Source: Thelonectria olida (Eukaryota; Ascomycota; Sordariomycetes; Hypocreales; Nectriaceae). Taken from it: a stretch of 64,000 nucleotides of DNA. The translations under genes were made by a program, and so were the position numbers. The notes under the pieces were generated by a model, which was not told the DNA's origin, made no database searches, and saw nothing but the letters and a program-made list of their open reading frames with translations. This document shows, in pieces, positions 1 through 9,582 of the stretch. Each line of letters starts with the position of its first letter. The first letter of the stretch is position 1. The stretch is from contig JAGPYM010000013.1 of assembly GCA_020736575.1 (NCBI GenBank), positions 372,001 to 436,000 on the forward strand, read 5' to 3'.

Positions 1-445
1 TCTCAAAGGGAAGAGGGAGCTTCATTGAGCGCAAGTCGACGGACGAAATCACGGATGGCTCAAAATCAGGATGCTGTGGATCGTTCATGGCTTTGAGGAG
101 CGCCACGTCGGCTTCGTCGTCGTCGCTGCTCTGATTTCCAGAGGTTCGTTTGAGACATGTCGTGGTCGCAGCGGTCTTTGACGTATTGGACAAGCCATTG
201 TCTGATGCATCCAATCCGGAACAAGTCTCAACGCCTTGCTGCTGCTTCGTCGAGTTTCTCACATCGTCGGCCATGGAGCTCAGCACGACGCGGTCTGCTG
301 GCGTTAGAGCCGCATCGAAGACAATGTGGCTGTCCATGGCGATTCTGTTGCTGGAGATGTTAATGAAGAAGCGAGAAGGCACGTCGAAACCAACATCCAG
401 TTCTTTTTGTTTGGCAATTGCCCTCCCAATGGATCCGGACTCGTC
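1..445 (-). CDS. Partial unknown protein, C-terminal end beyond the window
   Basis: An open frame runs leftwards off the window edge, so the 3' end is missing. The first in-frame ATG is at 337 and opens MDSHIVFDAALTPADR. The frame stays open and protein-like upstream to 445 (…VPSRFFINISSNRIAM), where it meets TAG at 448-446. That TAG fits a CTAG 3' splice site, so an earlier exon probably holds the true start; I could not find that exon. Visible features are a Gln run (KQQQ), an acidic stretch (SSDDDEAD) and otherwise hydrophilic sequence. I recognise no domain and assign no function. Confidence is moderate that the region codes and low for the start. Confidence 0.5.
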
Positions 446-1268
446 CTAGACCCCTTCTCCCAGGCCCCTGGGCCCCTATTGTTTTGCTGGCGGGCAGAGA
501 TTGACAGCATCTCCTCCAGCACGGCTCTGCTCTAAATTAGGAAATGGAGGCGTGAATGCCCGCTAAATCTGCAACTGCCCCGCCGACCGAACGCGCCAAG
601 CAAGGGTCCATGTCGCCGGCTTTTGAGGTGCCTGTTCTGAGGAATGATCCCCTGCCGGCCCGTTCTCGACCGGTCCATCATCAGGGCCTCTCCACGAAGC
701 AGTGGTTTGGGGAGAAGAAGAAAAAGCAATCAATCGAGCGCTCAGAATCACTGACACAAATGCAGTGCAAACGTTGAATGTCCACGTTTACCCCAACTAC
801 CTCGGCCTATCACAGCCGCCGATAAGTCGGTGTTGCGTACTGCCTGTCTAGGCACGTATTCGTATGCATCCATTTGTCAATGCAGCAATGGAATCTGCAA
901 CTGCAGGGGAACGCACGCAGCCAACGCGTAAAACCGTCTTCGACCGAGCCCAGACGGTGAGCGGTCAGTTCCATCGGTGCTTCAGCGCTGAGCCGTTTCC
1001 GCCGTTCTTTCTGCGCGGGCTCGGCGGCAATAGGCGAATGCCGCCTCGATTCACACATATATCATCCGATAAGTGACAGTTACTCACATAAATTCGCTCT
1101 ATTTCGGACATGCTCTTCTCAACACGTCTTGTTCTCTGAAGTCACATTTCTACCAATCCTATACCCAGTCCCAGATGAATCAAACGCCGTCCAACACTGT
1201 TCAGATGATATAGCCCGCTGAACGCCAAATCCAAGCAAATATTACACCCAAACAGCTAAACAAATCCA
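446..1268. other. Intergenic, no supported gene
   Basis: This stretch probably contains the missing 5' exon and promoter of the leftmost gene, and the 3' end of the phosphodiesterase gene to its right. Short open frames on both strands overlap each other and look like chance. No RNA gene or repeat was recognised. Confidence 0.4.
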
Positions 1269-3687
1269 TCACGATGAGTCGGAATTAGCTTTAGATTTAG
1301 AATCACCTCCCGTGATCTTGTGCCACACCTTTTCCACCTTGTGAGTGATCCAGTCCCACCAGCTGTCTTTGCCCTCGTCTTCTTTGTCATCGCCCTTGTT
1401 GCCACCATTATTAGAATCGCCAGAGCCTGAAGTTGGCTCTGCTGGTTTGGCGGGTTTTGAGGGATTGGATGACGCAGAAGCTTGGGATGGCTCGACGGGT
1501 TGTGAAGGCTCCTTTGGCTTCTCTGGCTTTTCAGGAATAGTCGGACGAGCAGGATCTGAGGGCTTAATAGGTACGCTCGGCCGCAGAGGCTGCGCAGGTT
1601 TCGTGGGCTTCTCCGGGACAGTTGGTCGCACCGGCTCCGTTGTTGGCTGTGGCTTTGATGAAGTCACAGGATCTTCTGGTTCCTCGGGCGTGTCCTCCGA
1701 TTCATGAAGGCCGACAGGCTTAAGAGGCAATCGAAGTGTTCCGTTGTTGGCGGCCGGTTCGATTCCAACTGAGTCACATAGCATGTTATACACTTCGATA
1801 TTTTCTGCTCAACGTTAGTCAATGGATTCCAAAAAAAGTCTTGCACTGTCTCGACTCACGGAAGACATCCACCCTGCTATTAGCGGGATGAGGGAAGGCA
1901 GGGCCGCGTGCAATAAAGATGGCTCGCATCAATGGGTGTTCATGATCATAGCCGTGCAGGCCCCGGGGATGATACACGAGGCCCTTCTCGAGGCCATCCT
2001 TGACGTCGAACTCCTTCTTGGTAGTAATGGCCCATCCCGTCTTAGGAATGACCCACAAGGGAGCAATACGATCATTCTTGGAGAAGTGATATCGCTCAGG
2101 CATGTTGACATCCCGAAGGTAGACCTCAATGTTTGGGTTCGTCTTTGCCTTCTCCGCGAGCTCATCATACATACCTTGTAGATCATCAGGGTTCTTGGGG
2201 CGGAGGCCGAATAGTGGCCAGCCATCATTGTGCTCAACCTTGTCGATGTCGATAAGATCCTCAAGCTGGATCAGTCTCGTGACGTCTGTAGTAGCCATTC
2301 CATGATCCGAGACGATGATGACGTTGACAATGTCAGTCAGATTGCGCTCCTCGAGACCAGCAAAGATCTTATCAAGCATGTTGTCCACTTTGGAGATGGT
2401 GTCACGGATTTCCGTGCTGTTGGGACCGTACTTGTGCCCGTCGGAGTCAACATGGGGAACGTAGGCTGCAATGAGCTGCGGCCGCATATCCTTGACATCG
2501 ACAGTCTTGTCTTCAAAGCCAGGCATATCCAGAAATTGAAAGATTCTGGCTACCTTGTTATCAAGCGTCTCCTTGCCGTTGAACTTGTCCATGATGCTCG
2601 GCTCCGTGTGGAGGACATGCGCCTCGCTTCCAGGCCACATGTGAATGGCGCTTCGAACTCCTTGCTTCTCAGCCGTCACCCAGAAAGGTTCTCCTCCCCA
2701 CCACTTGGGGTCCAGACTTCGTGCAGCGTCGGTATAGTAGAACTCTGCCTCCAGATGTGGATCCCAGAAGCTATTCCCAACAACGCCATGACTTTCGGGG
2801 TACATACCCGTGGCGATCGTGTAGTGGTTTGGGAAGGTGACGGAGGGAAACGATGGGTGCATCCATTTTGGCGAAACACCCTCCTTGACAAAGGCATTCA
2901 GTCGAGGGGTGAGGCCGCGCTGCAGGAAGTCGGCGCGGAAACCATCCAAGCTAATGATAAGAGAGGTGGGCGCGAAGAGTGCAGTCCCGTTGCTCACCAT
3001 GGCCGGTTTGATATGCGCACTCTTGCGGTTCTTAGAGAGCTTCCAGGCGCCCAAAACAAGGATTGCGAATCCGATGGCGATGAGCGCATGAATGAACACC
3101 CAGCGACGCCAGCTCCTTTTTCTGGCTTCAGCAATCATGTTGAGTTGGAAGCGGTCCATCTCGTCACTGTCGTCCCTTTCGCTGCTCTCACCAGTCGAAC
3201 TGCCCTCCTTCATCCCACCTTGTTCCATCTCGTACATCAGCTCGCCGTCTTCACCGTGCTGCGCATCCTCCATCAATCTCTCTTTCTTCTTCTGTCTCCT
3301 CGCGCGCCTGACGATTCGTTTCTCCGAAACCAAGTCTTCGCTCGAACTATTGAAGTCGAGATTTCGGGAAATGCTCGGTCTTCGTCCAAACATTTTGAGC
3401 GGGTTGGGAACTGCGAGCCCAGAGCCGCGACGCTCTCGCTCTTGTTTCTTACGTGTGTCCGTGACGAGCTTGTCCGTCTCCTCTTCCTCCAACAAAACTA
3501 TGCGGTCGTGGGCACGGAGCTCTCGACTATTTCGGGCGCGAGAAATGAGTTGGTCGTCGTCGCTATCGGTGTCCTGGTCGCTTCGAGAGTGGAGGGATGC
3601 GGCATCGTCGTCGTATGCGATGGGGGAAAGGAGACTGGCATTGTCTCGATTCCCGCCAGGAGGGTTTGTGTCAAGATGTAGAGACAT
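1269..3687 (-). CDS. Nucleotide pyrophosphatase/phosphodiesterase, type II membrane protein
   Basis: Two exons (3687..1860 and 1804..1269) joined over a 55-nt GTGAGT…CAG intron give 787 aa. It belongs to the alkaline-phosphatase superfamily NPP group, like yeast Npp1/Npp2, which hydrolyse extracellular nucleotides and pyrophosphate or phosphodiester bonds. A long acidic/basic cytoplasmic N-terminus (1-195) precedes one membrane segment (about 196-217). The catalytic domain follows: SLDGFRADF for metal binding, SVTFPNHYT with the Thr nucleophile, HVDSDGHKYGP, VSDHGM and GLHGYDHEH. The joined frame reads on into QNIEVYNMLCD and PAANNG, conserved ends of the family, which supports the splice. 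The last ~110 residues are a Pro/Lys/Glu-rich linker and a Trp-rich basic helix (WWDWITHKVEKVWHKI). The first ATG was chosen at 3687; the frame opens slightly upstream without another ATG. Confidence 0.93.
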
Positions 3688-4277
3688 TTTTGCAAGCGCT
3701 TGCAACGCCTCTTGCGTGCCTTCACAAATAATACACTCAAAGGGGGCGGTGTCTTATTAACATTCCTCACTGATGTAAAAGGGGATGGGATCGCAAAGTA
3801 GGGTCCGATAAGCTACATTCGAACAGCCGGGGCAAATATCCACCGGGCTCCGGCCATGCAACTGAGCCGGAATTCTCCAGATGACAAGGTTTGGGATTTA
3901 CCGTTATGAGGGCTTCATTGGTGGGATATCGCTATTTAAACGAACTCGTGAAACTCATTACGACATCGAATTGAAGGATCCACGGCCTGGTCCTTTTTCT
4001 GGGATTGATAATCCTGTCAAACGCGACCGTGCAATGTGTTGAATGTCTACAAGCTGGAGTGGATGCCGTGGTTTCGTAATTTTCATCCTTCAAATCGAAA
4101 AGTCGCACCACTCTTGCACCACTTCTATTACTCAAAAATTTAAGAAGATGGCCGATGCACTAGTATCCCTAACGATAGGAATTGCTAATTGCGTTGACAA
4201 TGTTCACAGTCACCCTCAATGTGGACAAAGATTAAGACAGAGATGGTGTAAGAGAACGGCAAAATGGAGACGTGAGC
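3688..4277. other. Intergenic: NPP promoter and tRNA downstream flank
   Basis: About 590 bases with no convincing coding sequence. It should hold the promoter of the phosphodiesterase gene on the minus strand and the region beyond the tRNA-Phe terminator. Confidence 0.4.
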
Positions 4278-4283
4278 AAAAAA
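4278..4283 (-). terminator. RNA polymerase III terminator of tRNA-Phe
   Basis: On the minus strand a run of six T lies 8 nt beyond the discriminator base of the tRNA (GCATTTCTTTTTTGC context). A T-run at this spacing is the usual Pol III stop, and it supports Pol III transcription of the whole interrupted gene. Confidence 0.7.
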
Positions 4284-4291
4284 GAAATGCT

Positions 4292-4417
4292 TGCGGTTTA
4301 TGTGGATCGAACACATGACCTTCAGATCTTCAGTCTGACGCTCTCTGCCAGTGAAGGTTAGTGATTTGCTGTGAGCAGAGGAACGATAAATACGTACCCC
4401 AACTGAGCTAAACCCGC
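4292..4417 (-). tRNA. tRNA-Phe(GAA): tRNA-Phe (anticodon GAA) interrupted in the D-loop
   Basis: The mature 73-nt tRNA is split as 4417..4398 and 4344..4292. Acceptor GCGGGTT pairs with AAACCGC (one G5-A68 mismatch), with discriminator A. The D-stem is GCTC/GAGC. The anticodon arm is TCAGA-CTGAAGA-TCTGA, giving GAA. The T-arm is ATGTG-TTCGATC-CACAT. The A-box (TAGCTCAGTTGG) and B-box (GTTCGATCC) are intact. There is no insert at the canonical 37/38 site. Instead 53 nt lie between positions 20 and 21, and removing them restores the standard fungal D-loop AGTTGGGA exactly. A Pol III T-run follows. The tRNA identity is clear; whether the gene is functional is unknown, since a non-processed copy would be a pseudogene. 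Confidence 0.88.
4345..4397 (-). other. Spliceosomal-like intron inside the tRNA-Phe D-loop
   Basis: The 53-nt insert begins GTACGT, carries CACTAAC with the branch A about 13 nt before the end, and ends GGCAG. These are the three marks of ordinary introns in this same window; GTACGT/GTACGC starts the introns of RPL14, ATP7, transaldolase and the Zn2Cys6 gene, and 45-55 nt is the common intron size. The boundary can slide by one base (a G is repeated at both junctions), but one of the two registers is a perfect GT-AG. Nuclear tRNA introns normally sit at 37/38 and are cut by tRNA endonuclease, so this position and these motifs are atypical. Confidence 0.75.
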
Positions 4418-4753
4418 GAGTTGAGTTGGTTGGCGGTAGGATTTCAAAGAGAGGTCTAAGCATGAATCCTCGTTCAATCGAGTAGCAATCATCCACCTAT
4501 CATAATATCAAGTATATTGCCCAGGCTCATGTATGCAATTCTAGGAATAATTTAGTGGACTGGTTTCCTGAGTACCCAGTCGTTATAGATCTGGTTTCTT
4601 GTCATGATAGTATTGTGCCAATGTAACTTGAGTTAACCATTCTTGTTGAGATGTCTTACAGTACAATCTCTAAACTCAAGCAATATTCATGCTTGAATAG
4701 CCTCATAGTTGTGTAAGATCATGACCTGGTCTGTCTACATGTAGGAAGCTTGT
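4418..4753. other. Intergenic, tRNA upstream flank
   Basis: AT-rich spacer between the 5' end of the tRNA-Phe gene and the stop codon of the Zn2Cys6 gene. I see no gene or repeat. Confidence 0.4.
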
Positions 4754-6024
4754 TCAAAGACGCCCTCCCCTACTTGCAAACCATGCCTCCGCCTCATCGA
4801 TCCCCACTAACGAGGTGATGAATATCTTCCCAAACGTATCAATATCATCCGCCATCGCCTCTTCGAACACATTATTGAAACTGCCATTTGTCACCACAAG
4901 ATGCTTCTTATTCATCCATGCCTCTGCAAATGCCATTGGTGTGCGTGCCTCCCAGAGGTACCGTGAAAGCGTCATTGAGTGACACAGCCCAAGCCTCCCA
5001 TCACAGGCCAAGAAATTTTGATGCGATATAATCCGGTAAGTCTGTAGAAAGTAGAACGTGAGGATCAGCGTCCGTCTAATGGACTCATGCAAGATCCATT
5101 CTTGCCAGAATGTCTTGGTCGGGGCGATTGGGAACGTGGGCAGATCGGAGGCTTGACTGAAATCGAATTTAGCCTGAGAAAAGAGCGAGATGGCGGACGT
5201 TTCAATGGCAGAGATGTCGCGTTCTGCAGATGCTCGAGCTCCGATGTCGCCGTCGAACAGACGGATGATCAGATAGAGGAGAAGGGATTGAGTGTGTGCG
5301 AGACACTCTAGTGCTGTATTAGGAGGGGGAGAGCACAAGAGGTCGCTGACCCGAGATTCGATAGAACGGAGAATTACAGGAGCATTCACACGGTTCTTTG
5401 CTAGGTATAAAGCGCAGCAAGCGTGGGCGTCTGAGTCCGTGTTAGAAGCTATGTTCAAAGGAGAGCAAGATGCGTACCTTGTATTGAGCGAGGCATGGCA
5501 TCTTTGTATACCAGCGGATGGCACCAAGGAGTCTGAGTCTCTGATACCATAGTTGAAGGGGCCTTCCTGATCTGATCAATTGACCATTGCAACCTATTTG
5601 CAATAACATCTGGGATTGAATCCAGCTCTTTTGTCGAGAGAGGAGCTACTGTCGACGACTGCTCAATGAGATCAAGGGCTTCATCGCTCAAGGAAAGTTC
5701 AAACGAGGGCAGGTCGACAAAGCCTGTATCAATGGTCGCAGTCACTGAATTAAAGTCATCACAACTTCCCTCAATCTGCCCACCAGTCGATGGTGTTAAA
5801 CACGTCTCGTCATCAATGAGAAGACCAGGCATCGTTGCTGGCTGCGACGATATTGGCAGCTGGGCCCGAGCGGGACGACTTGGATAGGAACAAGCGATGC
5901 GTCTTTGAGAACATCGTAGACAAGCGGGAAGTGCCATATCGCAACGGCGCTTGGCCTTAATGCAGGCGGCGCAAGACTTCCGCCGAGGCGGGGGATTTCG
6001 ACGTTCACGCGCAGTGAGTGACAT
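4754..6024 (-). CDS. Zn2Cys6 transcription factor, short (AflR-like size)
   Basis: Two exons (6024..5478 and 5430..4754) joined over a 47-nt GTACGC…CTAAC…CAG intron give 407 aa. The N-terminal zinc cluster has Cys at 18, 21, 28, 35, 38 and 45, the exact C-X2-C-X6-C-X6-C-X2-C-X6-C spacing of fungal binuclear cluster regulators, with basic residues KAKRR between. No classical fungal_trans middle domain is obvious. The C-terminal half is helical and ends in a conserved-looking block (FEEAMADDIDTFGKIF). The length and layout resemble pathway-specific regulators of metabolite clusters. It is divergent from the NmrA-like gene, with about 420 bp between starts, which suggests shared control. DNA-binding identity is secure; target genes are unknown. 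Confidence 0.88.
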
Positions 6025-6445
6025 GATGGGCAGGATACCACAGCCGAATACGTTAATAGTGGAACAAAGATGTAAGTGTAAATCTGTAAGAACTGAAATA
6101 AAAGGGCGGAATTCCGATGCGAGACGATGGTTGTTGATGAAGGATGAGCTTGAGCCGAGACCCGTGGAATGGAAGTGCGCCGTGATTGTGGGGCTGGGCG
6201 GAGTTCCGCCCGGAGGATTACGGATCCACCGGTTCTCTGCCGCCGGTTGGGTGGAGTTGCTTTCACGACATTCCGCTTCGTAGGTGACTAGGTAGCGGTA
6301 TTGATTGAACAGATGAGCACCATGTAAGGCTTGGAACACTCCAGGAACTATATAACGTAGTGTCAGAACATGTTAATCATAATGCCATCCCAAACCAATC
6401 ACACCCTTCAGCTTCACCAACTACACACACATCACAGTCTCCACA
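6025..6445. promoter_or_regulatory. Bidirectional promoter between Zn2Cys6 and NmrA-like genes
   Basis: This 421-bp intergenic region separates two divergent starts. A TATA-like element (TATATAA, 6349-6355) lies about 90 bp before the NmrA-like ATG on the plus strand. CCGG/CGG-rich stretches around 6190-6245 could be Zn2Cys6 sites, but this is inference. Confidence 0.5.
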
Positions 6446-7372
6446 ATGTCCATCTCTACAGTCTTCGTTTGCGGTGCTACTGGCACCCAGGGCGGTGTTC
6501 TAGCTCGTCACCTTCGCGCAAAGAACATCCAAGTCCACGCTCTCGCCCGAGACCCAGCCTCCGACAAGGCCAAGGCCTTGGAATCCATCGGCGTGAAGCT
6601 CTGGGCCGGCGACTATGACAACACAGACGCCCTCACGGCTGCCACTGTTGATTGCAACGCCATCTTCATCAACCTAATGCCCGACTTCACGGACCTCACT
6701 GCTGAGGCACGCTGGACCAAGAACATCCTCGACGCCGGCAAGGCAGCTGGAGCCACCCATGTTGTCTACTCGAGCGGCTTCGGCGTGAGCGAGACACACA
6801 AGATGAAGTATCTCGACCAGCAGGGCATCGTGGCCATCATTTTGCGTAGCAAACTAGGAGTCGAGAAGCAAGTCCAAGATTCTGGCTACGCAAGCTGGGC
6901 GATTCTCCGCCCCGGAAACTTCATGGCCAACTTCATCCAGCCCCTCGTACGCATGTACGCCGGCCTGGTTGAGCAGGGCGTGTGGGCATCAGCGCTCCTT
7001 CCAGAGTCGATGATTCCAATGATCGACACGGAGACTGTTGGCAAGTTCAGCAGCTCGGCAATCCTAAAGCCAGAACGATTCCACGGCAAAATCATCACCT
7101 ATGCGGATGAATTTCTCAACGCAGCTCAAATCGTAGAGCAGCTTTCCCATGCGACGGGCCGAGAACTCAAGGTCGTTCATCTTACCGAGGAGGAGGTGGA
7201 TGCGCAGAAGGGCGTGAATCCGTTCATCGGAGGTCAGCTTGCCATGCGCGACATGGATCAATTTGTTGACCTCGAGGACGTTAAGGAATGGGGTATTCCG
7301 TTAGGAACATTCAAAGAGTTCTTGCAGAGAGAGAAGGACGCGGTTGAAAAGACCTATAACAAGTCGGCATAA
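6446..7372 (+). CDS. NmrA-like NAD(P)-binding protein
   Basis: A single-exon gene of 308 aa. The N-terminus is a Rossmann fold with the NmrA/atypical SDR nucleotide motif GATGTQGG (10-17). It is followed by an acidic turn (GDYDN), a 'HVVYSSGFGVSE' strand-loop and a 'WAILRPGNFMANFIQP' segment, all typical of the NmrA/HSCARG family. Members bind NAD(P) and act either as redox-sensing negative regulators of transcription (NmrA on AreA) or as isoflavone-reductase-like enzymes. The Tyr-X3-Lys pair of active SDRs is not evident at the usual place, which favours a sensor or regulatory role. It is divergent from a Zn2Cys6 regulator. The ATG at 6446 has a clean Kozak-like context (CACAATG) and there is no in-frame upstream ATG. 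Confidence 0.9.
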   Translation: MSISTVFVCGATGTQGGVLARHLRAKNIQVHALARDPASDKAKALESIGVKLWAGDYDNTDALTAATVDCNAIFINLMPDFTDLTAEARWTKNILDAGKAAGATHVVYSSGFGVSETHKMKYLDQQGIVAIILRSKLGVEKQVQDSGYASWAILRPGNFMANFIQPLVRMYAGLVEQGVWASALLPESMIPMIDTETVGKFSSSAILKPERFHGKIITYADEFLNAAQIVEQLSHATGRELKVVHLTEEEVDAQKGVNPFIGGQLAMRDMDQFVDLEDVKEWGIPLGTFKEFLQREKDAVEKTYNKSA

Positions 7373-7595
7373 GTGTGTGTAACTTGCAGGCTTTCCAGAA
7401 GGTGGTGGTGTAAATCAATCGAATATTACTAGAAGAAGTATTCCTCACAGATAAATCGCGACATTAAGAAATATTGGAACAATCTAGAAAATACGCGTTG
7501 ATCCATGACGTACCCATCAATATTAGTTGGCTTGTGGTTCATGAAAATGTCATGACGTATTGTGAAGTCTGGTTGTGGAGTATGATGCGACCTGG

Positions 7596-7602
7596 TATAA
7601 AA
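7596..7602 (+). promoter_or_regulatory. TATA box of the small charged-protein gene
   Basis: TATAAAA lies about 125 bp before the ATG at 7727 and is followed by a pyrimidine-rich leader. A strong TATA with this leader type is common in inducible fungal genes. Confidence 0.5.
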
Positions 7603-7726
7603 CATCAATTCACCTCAGAGATCTTTTCTACACAAACATTCGCATACTCAATCAAATCCATCCCTACATTACCCCAACTTCTCATTACATCGTTTTTCTC
7701 TAAAGCGTTTTTCAAATATCATCACA

Positions 7727-8221
7727 ATGTCTGGAAACTCTAGTGTTGGCAACCGCGGCGTCTACGAGGCCGGCGATCAGCGAAACATCAAGGAGTCCGA
7801 GAAGGAAACCCCAGAGCGGTTTGAGGAGGGCAAAGAGAACTCACATATCTTGACCGATTCTAGTAAGACTCTCTTGGTTCGGAATGATAAATCAGTTTGT
7901 TAACAAATCCCAGAGGACGAGCGAACCATTGCCAACCGACTGGCTGCTGCAGAGGTTTGTTATAGCGCAATGTGGAGAACATGACTTCAAACTAACTGGC
8001 AGCAGCGACAGTCGGAACCTGAAGAGGACAAAGAAACCAAGTTGGCCAAGGAGGACCCAACTTTGCCGGTATGTGTTGCGCGCTATGTCACTTCGACGAG
8101 AATAAGTTCTCATTGTTTACAGGCCAAGATGCACGGTAACGAGCCGTCGAAGGGAGCCAAGGTTGATGCAGACCTGCAGGCCGAGGAAGAGGAATACTTG
8201 AAGCGAAAGGGAAAGGCTTAA
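7727..8221 (+). CDS. Small hydrophilic charged protein of unknown function
   Basis: Four exons (7727..7862, 7914..7954, 8003..8068, 8123..8221) give 113 aa. All three introns are about 48-54 nt with GT-AG ends, and two have CTAAC/TTAAC-type branch sites. All phases match and the frame ends at TAA. The protein starts MSGNSSVGNRGVYEAGDQR and is very rich in Glu, Lys and Asp, with no hydrophobic core, signal peptide or membrane segment. It contains DSKDERTIANRLAAAE and PAKMHGNEPSKGAKVDADLQAEEEEYLKRKGKA-type segments. It looks intrinsically disordered, like stress- or conidiation-induced fungal proteins, but I do not recognise a named family. The strong TATA box upstream fits inducible expression. 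Confidence 0.75.
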
Positions 8222-8324
8222 ATAATTATGTTCACATGCGAAAAGGACTTGTTGGCGTGACGGACAGGTAAATGGATCAATCATTTGGGGGAATAGCACT
8301 TCTTTTATTTTCACAACAAGACAT

Positions 8325-8775
8325 CTATCGAACCTCTTCCGAACGTGAATGCTTCTGTCCGTCCGCAGCACGAACCGTGACTGGTTCGGCAGTCTGAAAC
8401 ACGGTCGGCGTGTCGGATAGGGATCGAGACATCGGCGCCGAGCAACTACTTCGAGCATCACTATTCATGTCTGTTAGCAAGCAATTTCCCAAACGGAAAG
8501 TGAGAAATTGAGGCGAGGAAGACAAAGAAACTCAGAATATGTAAGAAATTGAAGATCATTTATCCACCTGATATAACTGCTCCGGCGAAAGAGAGTCATC
8601 AGACGGAATCATTCGCAAATTATACTCATCCCAGTAAAACAACATAAAGAGACAGTTGCGCTTACCTTGATGCGTTCTGCGTTGCAGAGGCTGGTCGCCA
8701 AAATTTTGCAGTAAAGCAAGAGGATGATGAGGAAAGAAGCTCCGGGTCCCTGGAAATTTTCTTTTGAAGCTCCAT
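8325..8775 (-). CDS. Possible small Ser-rich unknown protein
   Basis: The model is exon 8775..8666 plus exon 8460..8325, giving 81 aa. Exon 1 begins MELQKKISRDPELLSSSSSCF and reaches FWRPASATQNAS before a good GTAAGC donor. Exon 2 is entered from an AATAG acceptor preceded by GCTAAC and reads SDARSSCSAPMSRSLSDTP to a TAG. The intron would be 205 nt, long for this genome; a 9-nt micro-exon inside it (around 8598-8606) would also keep frame. No domain is recognised. It is convergent with the preceding small gene, and its start lies about 300 bp from RPL14 on the other strand. The supporting evidence is only splice motifs and protein-like composition. Confidence 0.4.
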
Positions 8776-9083
8776 CGCAGAAAAGTGGACCTTCAAGCAC
8801 ATGCAAGGTCCGCGTCACGGGACTCGGTGAAATATGGTTCCGATAATTTTTTTAGTCTTAGGGCTCTAGTTTTGTGCCCACACACGCATTCCATGATAGC
8901 CGAGCCATCAAAAAGTCTTTGGTGTTTTCAAGGTTCGAGAGGCTCCAGCAACATCAACTAACGTGACAGCATATCGACAGGTATGAACGCACCGATTACC
9001 CACGATCGCAGATGCTCTGAACAAGCACTGCGCGCCAATTCAAGGACTTCCGACTGACCGACTTCTGCTAGATCACCGGCACA

Positions 9084-9582
9084 ATGGGCGACGCTGTTAT
9101 TGAGGGTTCCAACTGGCGCCTCGTTGAGGTTGGCCGAGTCGTCGTGATCAACGGCGACCACCCCTTCGCTGGCCACCTGGCTACCATCGTCGAGATTATC
9201 GACCACAAGCGAGTACGTTGAACAGCATCCTCCAATTCGTGGACACAAAGTGTTGATCAGGATTTAGGTTCTCGTCGACGGTCCTTCCTCGAACGCCAAG
9301 CTCTCCGTCCCCCGACAAGCCGTTCCCCTCAGCAAGGTCCTCCTCTCCTCTCTCTCCGTCGAGGGTCTGGTCCGTGGTTCCCGAACTGGTGCCGTCCGAA
9401 AGCTCTGGGAGAAGTCCGAGATCGACTCCAAGTGGGAGCAGACCAACTGGGCCAAGAAGCGCGATCAGATTGAGCGAAGGAAGAACCTCACCGACTTCGA
9501 GCGTTTCCAGGTTCTCCGCCTCAAGAAGCAGCGACGATTCGAGGAGCGCAAGGCTCTCGCCAAGGTCAAGGCGGCCGCATAA
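9084..9582 (+). CDS. rpl14: 60S ribosomal protein L14 (eL14)
   Basis: Two exons (9084..9212 and 9268..9582) give 147 aa. The protein is a structural component of the large cytosolic ribosomal subunit. The N-terminal KOW-like beta domain is clear ([20 protein letters not shown], then [16 protein letters not shown] spanning the splice), followed by the basic helical tail ([13 protein letters not shown]…[19 protein letters not shown]) of the L14e family. The intron sits between 'HKR' and 'VLVDGP' and uses GTACGT…ATTTAG. The leader probably has a further intron at about 8980-9071 (GTATGA…CTGACC…CTAG). Length and position match fungal RPL14, and the identification is secure. Confidence 0.96.

Noticed and set aside
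1756..1772. GGTTCGATTCC, a B-box-like word
   Set aside because: It lies in the coding sequence of the phosphodiesterase and no tRNA arms surround it.
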